The notes under the pieces were generated by a model. That model was not told the origin of the DNA. It saw only the letters and a program-made list of their open reading frames with translations, and did not search any database. Positions 26,331-33,180 of a stretch of 64,000 nucleotides of DNA are shown here, one piece after another. How positions within the stretch are numbered: position 1 is the stretch's first letter; the number at the start of each line of letters is the position of its first letter. The translations under genes and the position numbers were made by a program. This stretch comes from CAZLRH01 sp964562015 (lineage in GTDB: Bacteria > Verrucomicrobiota > Verrucomicrobiia > Opitutales > JABDGR01), in contig CAZLRH010000002.1 of assembly GCA_964562015.1 (NCBI GenBank), forward strand, positions 186,001 to 250,000, in the 5' to 3' direction.

Positions 26331-26352
26331 GCGATCTTTGCGTCTTTGCGGT
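26331..26352. repeat. 22-bp CTTTGCG-type repeat, forward copy 2
   Basis: The sequence begins gcgatctttg and is a direct repeat of 25424-25445 (20 of 22 identical). It lies between lutA and the rhamnulokinase stop. Confidence 0.7.
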
Positions 26353-26361
26353 TATTCTAGT

Positions 26362-27774
26362 TTAGCCGCGCGGCGCGTAAGTGGTGGCTTTCAAAGTGGA
26401 CGCGAGATGCGCGCGGAAAGCGACGCGGTCCTTGCACACGCCGAGGGCAATCCACTGGCTGGCCAGATTGCCGAGCGCGGTGCCCTCCAGGGCGAAGGCC
26501 ATCACCGGCAGGCCCGCGGCATCGGCGGTGGCCTGCGCGAGCAGCGAATTTTTTGCGCCGCCGCCGACCATCAGGATGCGCTGGAATTTCCGGCCCGTCA
26601 GCTTTTCAAATTGACGCATCGCACCGGCATGGCCTCGGCCGAGCGAATCGCAGATGAGACGCGTGTAACCCGCCAGATCCGCCGGGGGCTTGCCGCCTTT
26701 TTTCTTCAGATGCGCGTCGATGGCCTCGCGCATCGAGACGGGCTTGCCGAAAACGGGATCACGGGCATTGAGCAGCACGGGCGGGCGCGGTCGCTTCGCC
26801 GCCGTCGCGATGAGTTCGGCCCAATCCTTGTGCGTTTTGGGACGCGTGCCGAACGCGAGCAGGGTCTGTTCGAGCAGCCAGAGGCCGACGATATTGGTCA
26901 GCGGGCGATAGCCGCCCAAGCCGGTGCGCTCATTGGCGACTTTGGCCTTCAAGGCCGCCGCGCCGAGCACGGGACGGTCGCTTTCAAAACCAACGAGCGA
27001 CCAGGTTCCGGAACTCAAATACAAATCCCCGCCCGCGGGATTCGCGGGCATGGCGTCGTACGCGCTGGCGGTGTCGTGGCCGGGGACCGCTATGGTTTGC
27101 ACGCCCTTTAATTCCGGCAGGCTGCGCACGGGACCGAGGCGTGTGTTCGCCGCAATCGGCGTCGAAAACCACTGCGGCGGAATGTGGAAAAATTCGAGGG
27201 CTTCGCGCGACCAGCCGCAGCCGTGCACGTCGAGCAATTGCGTGGTGCTCGCGATGGACAATTCGTTTTCCATGCGGCCCGAGAGCAGGAAATTAAAATA
27301 ATCCGGCAGGAAAAGACAGCGGGCGGCCAAGTCCGTGACCGCCGGGCAATGGGCCACAACCTCGGCCAGTTGCAGGCTCGAGTTGTAGAAAACATTGGGA
27401 ATACCTGTGGCCGCGTAAATGCGGTCGAGGCCGCGCTGTGCGAGCGCCTTCAGGCCGGCCTGGGTGCGCCCGTCGCGGTAAGCGTGCGTCGGATACACGA
27501 GGCGTCCGGCGTCGTTCACCAGCGCATAATCCACGCCCCAGCAATCCACGCCCACGGAGGCGAGCTGGGGAAACTTCGCCTTCGCTTTGCGCAGGCCGGT
27601 GGCGATTTCGGTCCAAAGCCGCGGCAAGTCCCAATAATCATGCGCGCCGAGCGAATGAAAGACGTTTGGAAAGCGATGCACCTCCGTCAACTTCAACTGC
27701 TTTCCCCACACGCCCACGATGACGCGACCGCTCGTCGCGCCCAAATCCACAGCCGCACAGGTGACATTTCGCAT
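26362..27774 (-). CDS. rhaB: Rhamnulokinase (FGGY carbohydrate kinase)
   Basis: The 470-residue protein has the FGGY N-terminal phosphate loop DLGATSGRVIVG (residues 10-21), a conserved GVDCWGVDYALVN block and the C-terminal ATP-binding segment ILMVGGGAKNSLLAQATAD. IAVPGHDTASAYDA near residue 228 is typical of RhaB. The enzyme phosphorylates L-rhamnulose with ATP to L-rhamnulose-1-phosphate, the substrate of the class II aldolase encoded upstream. Length matches the family. It may also act on L-fuculose, since no separate fuculokinase is seen. It follows the microcompartment genes on the same strand after an opposing small gene, so it may need its own promoter. Confidence 0.88.
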   Translation of the reverse strand: MRNVTCAAVDLGATSGRVIVGVWGKQLKLTEVHRFPNVFHSLGAHDYWDLPRLWTEIATGLRKAKAKFPQLASVGVDCWGVDYALVNDAGRLVYPTHAYRDGRTQAGLKALAQRGLDRIYAATGIPNVFYNSSLQLAEVVAHCPAVTDLAARCLFLPDYFNFLLSGRMENELSIASTTQLLDVHGCGWSREALEFFHIPPQWFSTPIAANTRLGPVRSLPELKGVQTIAVPGHDTASAYDAMPANPAGGDLYLSSGTWSLVGFESDRPVLGAAALKAKVANERTGLGGYRPLTNIVGLWLLEQTLLAFGTRPKTHKDWAELIATAAKRPRPPVLLNARDPVFGKPVSMREAIDAHLKKKGGKPPADLAGYTRLICDSLGRGHAGAMRQFEKLTGRKFQRILMVGGGAKNSLLAQATADAAGLPVMAFALEGTALGNLASQWIALGVCKDRVAFRAHLASTLKATTYAPRG

Positions 27775-27856
27775 GGGGAACGCAACTTATTGCCCGTTTC
27801 CGCGCGCGGAGTAAAATCAAAAGCGCCGAAGGAGTTTTGACATCCGGCCCGCCTTC

Positions 27857-27878
27857 GCCATTTTCGCCGAAAAATGGC
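27857..27878. other. Perfect 8-bp hairpin
   Basis: GCCATTTT and AAAATGGC pair around a 6-base loop (cgccga). It lies in the 156-bp gap between rhaB and the RelE-like gene. There is no T-run after it on either strand, so a terminator role is doubtful. Confidence 0.4.
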
Positions 27879-27930
27879 CTGTTCTTGCTGGCCGAATACC
27901 GCCCACCCCGCGAACCAACGCCCGTCCCTC

Positions 27931-28221
27931 GTGCCGCACCGCGTCCTCATTCATCCCCATGTGCAGGCCGCGCTCGACGGTCTTGACGAACCCGCCCGGC
28001 ACGAGTGCGAGTTGGCGCTGGCCCGGCTGGCCGAAGAATTTGGCCAGCCCCACCTGCACCTGGGCGTGGGCATTCGCAAACTCAGGCACCACACGTACGA
28101 GTGCCGCGCCGGGCTGCACCTGCGTTTTGTGTTTCAAGACACGCCCGACGGCCTGCAAGTCGTCTTCCTCGGCAACCACGATGACGTCGAGCGGTTGCTG
28201 CATTCGGGGCGGTATGATTGA
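27931..28221 (+). CDS. RelE/ParE-like protein, possible orphan toxin
   Basis: From the GTG at 27931 the product is 96 residues. Features such as HPHVQAALDGLDEPARHECELALARL followed by KLRHHTYECRAGLHLRFVFQ fit the RelE/ParE fold: two helices, then a sheet with basic residues. Such proteins are usually ribosome-dependent mRNA nucleases or gyrase poisons. No antitoxin gene lies next to it. It runs against the microcompartment genes, and its stop is 8 bp from the dehydrogenase stop. The start context is CCCGTCCCTC-GTG. An ATG at 27874 gives a longer, less likely N-terminus. Confidence 0.6.
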   Translation: MPHRVLIHPHVQAALDGLDEPARHECELALARLAEEFGQPHLHLGVGIRKLRHHTYECRAGLHLRFVFQDTPDGLQVVFLGNHDDVERLLHSGRYD

Positions 28222-28242
28222 AGGGGAACCTACTTCCCCTTC
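28220..28242. terminator. Hairpin between convergent stops
   Basis: A perfect 9-bp stem (gaaggggaa / ttccccttc, 5-base loop) spans the stop codon of the dehydrogenase gene and the end of the RelE-like gene. It has no T-tract on either side. It may end or slow transcription from both directions. Confidence 0.4.
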
Positions 28243-29159
28243 ACCTTCGCCAACGTTTCTTTCAATGCCTTGGCGGAGGCTTGGAGGCCTTGCATTTCCT
28301 TGGGCCAGAGTTCGACTTCCACGGTGTCGATCACGCCTTTGCGGCCCACCACGGTCGGGACGCTGAGGCAAATGTCGCGGATGCCGTAGGCGCCTTTTTG
28401 CAGGCTCGAAACGGGCAAAATCCGGCGGCGGTCCAGCACGATGGATTCGATGACTTCGTTGATCGCCACGCCGACGGCCCAACCGGCCCCGCCTTTGCGC
28501 GAGATGACTTCCGCGCCGCTTTTTTGCGTGCGTTCGAAAAGCTGCTGCTGGAACGTGGGCGTCACGCCGGGCATCTTCACCAGCGGCAAGCCGTCCACCG
28601 TCGCGCTCGACCAGATGGGCACCATCGTGTCGCCGTGCTCGCCGAGAATCAACGCGCGCACCTGCGTGGGTGGCGCCTGCAACGCCGAGGCAATCAAGGA
28701 GCAGAAACGCGACGTGTCCAACACGGTGCCGAGGCCGATGACCTGCGCGGGCGGCAGGCCGATTTCCTCCATCGCCAGATGCGTGAGAATGTCCACCGGA
28801 TTCGAGACGACGAAAACGATGCATTCCCTTTTCAATCCGGCGGTCTTGAGGCTCTTGAGAATTTCGCGGAAGAGCGAGACGTTGCGGTTGATGAGGTCGA
28901 GCCGGGATTCATCGGGTTTGCGGCGCAGGCCCGCGGTGATGACGACGATGTCGGCATCGGCGCAATCGGCGTAGTGGCCGGCGCGAATGACCTGGTCGGC
29001 CACATAGGCGCTGCCGTGCAAAAGGTCGAGCGCCTCGCCCTCGGCGGTGGCCTGGTTGGCGTCGAGGATGACCAACTCGCGCACGAGCTTGCCGAGTTGC
29101 AGACAATACGCCGCGCAGGAACCCACGCGACCGCCTCCGCCGATGATTGCGACTTTCAT
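28230..29159 (-). CDS. Lactate/malate dehydrogenase of the microcompartment locus
   Basis: The 309-residue NAD-dependent dehydrogenase has a Rossmann motif (IIGGGGRVGS), catalytic His175 in GEHGDT, and Arg86 and Arg151 at the positions of LDH Arg109 and Arg171. At the specificity sites the sequence departs from lactate dehydrogenases: Arg80 replaces the LDH Gln102, and Ala225 (KGGAGWAVG) replaces Thr246, as in LDH-like malate dehydrogenases. PV-type microcompartment loci carry such a gene, thought to recycle NADH. The start follows a heptad-periodic tract. No encapsulation peptide is apparent. Confidence 0.88.
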   Translation of the reverse strand: MKVAIIGGGGRVGSCAAYCLQLGKLVRELVILDANQATAEGEALDLLHGSAYVADQVIRAGHYADCADADIVVITAGLRRKPDESRLDLINRNVSLFREILKSLKTAGLKRECIVFVVSNPVDILTHLAMEEIGLPPAQVIGLGTVLDTSRFCSLIASALQAPPTQVRALILGEHGDTMVPIWSSATVDGLPLVKMPGVTPTFQQQLFERTQKSGAEVISRKGGAGWAVGVAINEVIESIVLDRRRILPVSSLQKGAYGIRDICLSVPTVVGRKGVIDTVEVELWPKEMQGLQASAKALKETLAKVKGK

Positions 29160-29169
29160 GAGAAAAGAA

Positions 29170-29204
29170 GTTGGTAGTTTTTAGTTTCTGGTTGCTGGTT
29201 ACTG
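29170..29204. repeat. Heptad-periodic leader tract
   Basis: Five exact 7-bp units all begin with gtt: gttggta, gttttta, gtttctg, gttgctg, gttactg. The tract lies 10 bp upstream of the dehydrogenase ATG (minus strand). Confidence 0.75.
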
Positions 29205-29221
29205 AGCCGGACCTTCGCCCC

Positions 29222-30292
29222 TTAAGAACTCTTCGCCAACTGCGCGACGACTTCGTCGGTGAGTTTTTGCACGAGGCCCTCAAGCTCCGCATTGGTCATT
29301 TTGCCGGGCGCGGGGCCGTCGCCCGCGGGCGTAGCGCAAGTGACGGGGCGATCCGCGATTTTCTCCCATGGGTCGCAATCGCACAAGTCGGCGGCCTTGA
29401 AGCCCTCGCGTTCGTCGGGCAGGCCGAGCTTCTTCTTCAAATCGAGGAGCTTCTTCACCTCGTCCGGCGGGATGACCGTGCGGCGCGTGGGCAACTGCGC
29501 GGCCACCCAGAGCGTGCGGCAGTAGGAGTCCGTGATCTCCATCTTGAAATAGGCGTCCTCGACGCTGACACCCCAGCAAATCACGCCGTGATTGCCCATC
29601 AGAATCGCCTGGTGCTGCGGCGCGAGCTTGCCGAGAATTTCGCTCATCTGCGGGCTGCCAGGTGTCTTGTATTCGGCGACGGGAATGGTGCCGACGAACA
29701 CTTCAACTTCCGGGATGAGGCACTGCGGGGGCTCGAGGCCGGCCATCGCAAAGGCGGTGGCGTGAATCGGGTGCGCGTGCACGACGGCAGCGGCGGCGGG
29801 CACCGTCTTATAAATGCCCAGGTGCGAAAGAATTTCGCTCGTGCGCTTCCACGGCGCGTTGCCGGCGAGCTGGTTGCCGTCGATGTCCACGAGACAAATC
29901 ATGTCGGGCTTCATGAAGCCCTTGCTGACGCCCGTCGGCGTGCAGAGGAAATAATCGCCGAGGCGCGCGGAAATGTTGCCGCCGTTGCCGTCGTTGTAAT
30001 CGCGCTTCCAGCAGCGGCTGCCGATTTCCACAATCTCATCCTTGATCTTCTTCGCTTGCGGCGAATTGAACAGTGCGAGTACGTCGGACTTGCCGGCGGG
30101 GGCGGAGGCGGGCGCGGACGCACCCGACGAGGCCGGGGCGGAGGCAGCGCCGGCGTCGAACACGACCTTGATGCCGGCCTCGATGAGGACATCGCGAGCG
30201 CTGGGCGTCAGGCGGATATCGCGAGTGTAGCGAAATTCTTTCGCGCCGGTTTTGGCAAAGTCGGCGGCTTCCTTTTGGGCAAAGAGCTTCAT
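29222..30292 (-). CDS. Class II aldolase (rhamnulose/fuculose-1-phosphate type) with encapsulation peptide
   Basis: The 356-residue enzyme would cleave L-rhamnulose- or L-fuculose-1-phosphate into DHAP and L-lactaldehyde. The aldolase domain is about residues 70-270 with GNGGNISAR, TPTGVSKG and the zinc ligands His172, His174 (HAHPIHA) and His235 (GNHGV). It has two extensions. An N-terminal module (1-47, including RDIRLTPSARDVLIEAGI) is followed by an Ala/Ser/Pro linker. At the C-terminus a Pro/Gly/Ala linker leads to an amphipathic helix (333-354, LEGLVQKLTDEVVAQL) that fits a microcompartment encapsulation peptide. So it is likely lumenal. It is larger than stand-alone FucA (about 215 residues). 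Confidence 0.88.
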   Translation of the reverse strand: MKLFAQKEAADFAKTGAKEFRYTRDIRLTPSARDVLIEAGIKVVFDAGAASAPASSGASAPASAPAGKSDVLALFNSPQAKKIKDEIVEIGSRCWKRDYNDGNGGNISARLGDYFLCTPTGVSKGFMKPDMICLVDIDGNQLAGNAPWKRTSEILSHLGIYKTVPAAAAVVHAHPIHATAFAMAGLEPPQCLIPEVEVFVGTIPVAEYKTPGSPQMSEILGKLAPQHQAILMGNHGVICWGVSVEDAYFKMEITDSYCRTLWVAAQLPTRRTVIPPDEVKKLLDLKKKLGLPDEREGFKAADLCDCDPWEKIADRPVTCATPAGDGPAPGKMTNAELEGLVQKLTDEVVAQLAKSS

Positions 30293-30323
30293 GGTATTTT
30301 TAATTAGGATTGAATAAAAAAGT

Positions 30324-30620
30324 CTAGGCCTGGTGCGGATCCTCGGCCTGGTAGAAAGTGGAATCGATCAAGGCGGCGCAATAGGCGTCGATGGGCGTGG
30401 GCTTTTCGAACGGGCGGGTCGCCTCCCCGCTCTCGCACACGCAAATGGTCTGGCCGACGCCCGCGCCGAGGCTGTCATAGGTGACGATGGAAAAATCATG
30501 GCCCGCGCCGGTGACGGCGGTCTGCGGCCCCCACGGCAACACCACGAGCAGGCGTTCGCCGCGGAAGGCGGGATGCCGCACGCCGAGGGTGACCCGGCCG
30601 ATGACGGTCGCGAGCCTCAC
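30324..30620 (-). CDS. BMC-P shell vertex protein (EutN/CcmL family), copy 1
   Basis: The GTG at 30620 gives a 98-residue protein whose first residues RLATVIGRVTLGVRHPAFRG are typical of EutN/CcmL pentamer subunits. YDSLGAGVGQTICVCESG matches the family's central loop. BMC-P pentamers cap the vertices of the polyhedral shell. The GTG overlaps the TGA of the preceding BMC-P gene (GTGA). A longer in-frame start exists upstream but would overlap that gene. Confidence 0.88.
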   Translation of the reverse strand: MRLATVIGRVTLGVRHPAFRGERLLVVLPWGPQTAVTGAGHDFSIVTYDSLGAGVGQTICVCESGEATRPFEKPTPIDAYCAALIDSTFYQAEDPHQA

Positions 30621-30892
30621 TGAGTCGAACTCCCTTCCGGGTCCACAATGCCCATGATCCACCAGCGCGCGGGGCTGCGCGGATCTTTTAAATAATTTCG
30701 TGCCCAGCCGCCATCGCTGCAAATAATGACCTTTTCGTGCAAGGACGTGCCCAGCGGATCGAGGACGACCTGCGGCGCGCCATCGGGCTTGTCCGCCTGG
30801 TCCACCGGCTGCGCAATCAACAGCCGCGCCCCGTTGAAGCTCGGATGCTTCACGGTCGAGGTCACGTAACCGCGGATGTAGGCGAGGCGCAT
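30617..30892 (-). CDS. BMC-P shell vertex protein (EutN/CcmL family), copy 2
   Basis: This 91-residue protein begins MRLAYIRGYVTSTVKHPSF, a classic BMC-P start, and continues with DPLGTSLHEKVIICSDG. It is one of three BMC-P paralogues, as in the PV-type loci of planctomycetes. Coupled by 4-bp overlap to the next BMC-P gene. It follows a gap with a long AT-rich inverted repeat that separates it from the aldehyde dehydrogenase gene; start context AATCCC-ATG. Confidence 0.9.
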   Translation of the reverse strand: MRLAYIRGYVTSTVKHPSFNGARLLIAQPVDQADKPDGAPQVVLDPLGTSLHEKVIICSDGGWARNYLKDPRSPARWWIMGIVDPEGSSTQ

Positions 30893-30906
30893 GGGATTGG
30901 ATTAAA

Positions 30907-30980
30907 AATTCAAGATTTAAGATTCAAAATCAAACAGAACAATGGCGTCATTTTTAATTTTGAATTTTCAATTTTGAATT
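30907..30980. repeat. Heptad-based inverted repeat inside the microcompartment operon
   Basis: Positions 30907-30934 match the reverse complement of 30953-30980 at 24 of 28 positions around an 18-bp spacer. Both arms have 7-bp periodicity (for example tttgaat, tttcaat, tttgaat). In the mRNA this could fold into a long, weak AU hairpin between the aldehyde dehydrogenase and BMC-P genes, acting as a stability or processing element, or as an attenuator. Confidence 0.7.
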
Positions 30981-30984
30981 GCGA

Positions 30985-32409
30985 TTAATAGAGATTCAAA
31001 TTCTCCACCATCACGCAGCGGCGCGAGCGGGTGAAGGTCATCGGGGTGGTGACGCCTTCGCCGGTGGGCGTGGCGACCGAGAAGGAGAGGAAGCCCTCGC
31101 CGCCGAGGCCCAGGCCGGTCATGCACGGGCCGTTCTTGATGAAGAGCGTGGTGTCCACCGCCTGCGCCATCTTGGTCAGGTTCGCGATGTTCTGGCTGTG
31201 CATGACGGCGGTGTGCTTGTAGCCGTGCTCGGTGCGAATGGCGGCGGCGATGGCGTCGTCCACATTTTTCACGCGCACGATCGGGATGAACGGCATCATC
31301 TGCTCCTCCTGCACAAAGGGATGGTCTTCCTTGGTTTCGCCAAAAAGCAGCGCCGTGGCCGGAGGCACCTCGAGCCCGATGGATTTGGCGAGCACGGCGG
31401 CGTCCTTGCCGATGAGTGCCTTGTTCACCGACGCGTGGGCGCAACCTCCGCCCTGGCCTTCCGCGAACGTAAACGCCTGCTTCGTGAGCGCGTCCACCTG
31501 AGTCGAAGAAAGCTGCACAGCACCCGCGCGCTTGAGCGAGGCAATCAGCTTGTCCGCGATGGCTTCGACGACGAACACCTGCTTTTCGCCGATGCACAAA
31601 AGATTGTTGTCGTAACCGGCACCCTGGATGATGGAGCGCGCGGCGCGATCGGGGCAGGCGGTTTCGTCCACCACCACGGGCGGATTGCCCGGGCCGGCGC
31701 AAATGGCGCGCTTGCCCATCTTCATCGCCGCGGCCACCACGGCGGGGCCGCCCGTGATGCAGAGCAGCTTCACGTCGGGATGCTTGCACATCGCCTCGAA
31801 CGTTTGCAGCGTCGGTTTCACGACAGTGGTCAGCAGGTCGGAGATGCCGATTTCCTGGAAAATCGCCTCGTTGTAAGCGCGGATCGCGAGCGCCGCCACC
31901 TGGCAGGCCGAAGGGTGCGTGTTGAACACGATGGCATTGCCGGCCGCAAGCATGTTGATGGCATTCCCCGTGAGCGTCGGCACGCTGTGCGTGGACGGCG
32001 TGACCGCCCCAATGACGCCCCAAGGTGCAAAGTCGATGATGGTCAGTCCGAAGTCGCCGCTGAAGGCCATGCGCTCGAGCATTTCCACGCCGGGCACGAG
32101 TTCGGCGCACGCGCGGAGTTTTTCAATCTTGTGATCGAGGCGGCCGATTTTCGTCTCCGCCAGTTCGATTTCGCCCCACGACTTCGCGTTCTGCACGCAA
32201 ATGCGGCGGATGACCGCGATGGCCTTTTTGCGGGCGGACACGCCGGCCTCGCGCAACTTCACATAGGAACTTTGCGCGGCGGCGACGGCGTCCTCCATCT
32301 TTTCATAGACGCCGAAGCTGGTCTGGCCGCTGCGGGCCACCGAGGTTTGCGTTTGGAGGCGCGAGAGCACCTCGCTGACCACGCGGGAAATGAGTTGTTG
32401 CTGGTCCAT
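30985..32409 (-). CDS. CoA-acylating aldehyde dehydrogenase of the microcompartment (PduP/EutE-like)
   Basis: The 474-residue enzyme belongs to the acylating aldehyde dehydrogenases. Catalytic Cys272 lies in DNNLLCIGEKQ, and CITGGPAVVAAAMKMGKRAI is typical of the group. It should turn lactaldehyde, NAD and CoA into lactyl-CoA and NADH in the lumen. Residues 1-20 (MDQQQLISRVVSEVLSRLQT) form an amphipathic helix followed by a Ser/Thr-rich linker, a clear N-terminal encapsulation peptide. Its position between BMC-P genes matches PV-type loci. The start follows GCAATTCGTC, with no Shine-Dalgarno. Confidence 0.92.
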   Translation of the reverse strand: MDQQQLISRVVSEVLSRLQTQTSVARSGQTSFGVYEKMEDAVAAAQSSYVKLREAGVSARKKAIAVIRRICVQNAKSWGEIELAETKIGRLDHKIEKLRACAELVPGVEMLERMAFSGDFGLTIIDFAPWGVIGAVTPSTHSVPTLTGNAINMLAAGNAIVFNTHPSACQVAALAIRAYNEAIFQEIGISDLLTTVVKPTLQTFEAMCKHPDVKLLCITGGPAVVAAAMKMGKRAICAGPGNPPVVVDETACPDRAARSIIQGAGYDNNLLCIGEKQVFVVEAIADKLIASLKRAGAVQLSSTQVDALTKQAFTFAEGQGGGCAHASVNKALIGKDAAVLAKSIGLEVPPATALLFGETKEDHPFVQEEQMMPFIPIVRVKNVDDAIAAAIRTEHGYKHTAVMHSQNIANLTKMAQAVDTTLFIKNGPCMTGLGLGGEGFLSFSVATPTGEGVTTPMTFTRSRRCVMVENLNLY

Positions 32410-32438
32410 GACGAATTGCAGTTGGGGTTAAACGAGGT

Positions 32439-32750
32439 TCAGGCGTTGGCGCGGTAGAGAATTTCCTTTTTCACGTCCACCGTGTCCACGATGCCGATGA
32501 CGACCGCGTCGAGCGGCGTGTCCTTGTCCTTCGCGCCGAGCCGGGCGGAACTGCCCTGGGCAATGAGGACGACGTCGCCTTCGCCCGCGCCGAGCTCGTC
32601 CACCGCGATGATGGTGTTGGTGCCCGGCTTGAAAACCTTCGGGCTGGCCGGATCGATGAGCAGCGGCCGCACGAAGAGAAACTTCGAGCCGGTCATCTTC
32701 GCGTTTTTCTTGGTCGCGACGACGTAACCTTCGACACGGGCGAGTATCAT
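32439..32750 (-). CDS. BMC-P shell vertex protein (EutN/CcmL family), copy 3
   Basis: The ATG at 32750 gives a 103-residue protein starting MILARVEGYVVATKKNAKM, a good BMC-P N-terminus. DELGAGEGDVVLIAQGSSAR matches the central pore-facing loop of EutN/CcmL proteins. It is the longest of the three vertex paralogues. An upstream in-frame start would add an Arg/Pro-rich stretch atypical of the family. Start context is CCCTCCCCGCC-ATG. Confidence 0.9.
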   Translation of the reverse strand: MILARVEGYVVATKKNAKMTGSKFLFVRPLLIDPASPKVFKPGTNTIIAVDELGAGEGDVVLIAQGSSARLGAKDKDTPLDAVVIGIVDTVDVKKEILYRANA

Positions 32751-32838
32751 GGCGGGGAGGGTGGCGCCGGGCGGGCGCCGGGGGCGGGCGCGCCGTCCTC
32801 GGGCGTCCCGCAACCCCGGCAACCGCCGGCCGGATTAC

Positions 32839-33129
32839 TTACTTTTTGACGGGCGGCTTGGGCAGGATCGTGGCCAGTTCGCCATGCGGGCGGGCGATGA
32901 CGTTGACGGACACGACTTCACCGAGCGACTGCGCCGCGGTGCGGCCGGCTTCGGTGGCCGCTTTGACGGCGGCGACATCGCCGGTCACCACGACGGTGAC
33001 CATCGCGTTGCCGACCTGGGTCAGCGGGCCGACCAACTGCACGTTGGCGGACTTGAGCATGGCATCCGTCGCTTCGACGAGCGCGACCAGACCGCGGGTT
33101 TCAATCATTCCAATGGCTTCTTGTGACAT
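32839..33129 (-). CDS. BMC-H hexameric shell protein, copy 1
   Basis: This 96-residue protein has a single BMC domain (EAIGMIETRGLVALVEATDA, then GDVAAVKAATEAG). BMC-H hexamers tile the shell facets. The pore loop (about residues 37-42) reads TQVGNA, different from the KIGSG-type loop of the copy at 34461-34766. The C-terminus is short and ends PPVKK. It lies between the BMC-P and acetate-kinase genes on the same strand. Confidence 0.93.
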   Translation of the reverse strand: MSQEAIGMIETRGLVALVEATDAMLKSANVQLVGPLTQVGNAMVTVVVTGDVAAVKAATEAGRTAAQSLGEVVSVNVIARPHGELATILPKPPVKK

Positions 33130-33180
33130 AATAGTATGGGTTTCGGGTTTAAGGTTTTGCTTGGAAAGGTGCGTTGAAAA

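Noticed and set aside
26362..27774. Glycerol kinase or xylulokinase as alternatives to rhamnulokinase
   Set aside because: The phosphate loop, the GVDCWGVDYAL block and the place beside a deoxysugar microcompartment fit RhaB better.
30907..30980. The inverted repeat considered as a plain rho-independent terminator of the operon
   Set aside because: The stem is almost entirely A/U and would be weak, and the next genes are essential shell parts of the same locus. Partial attenuation is still possible.
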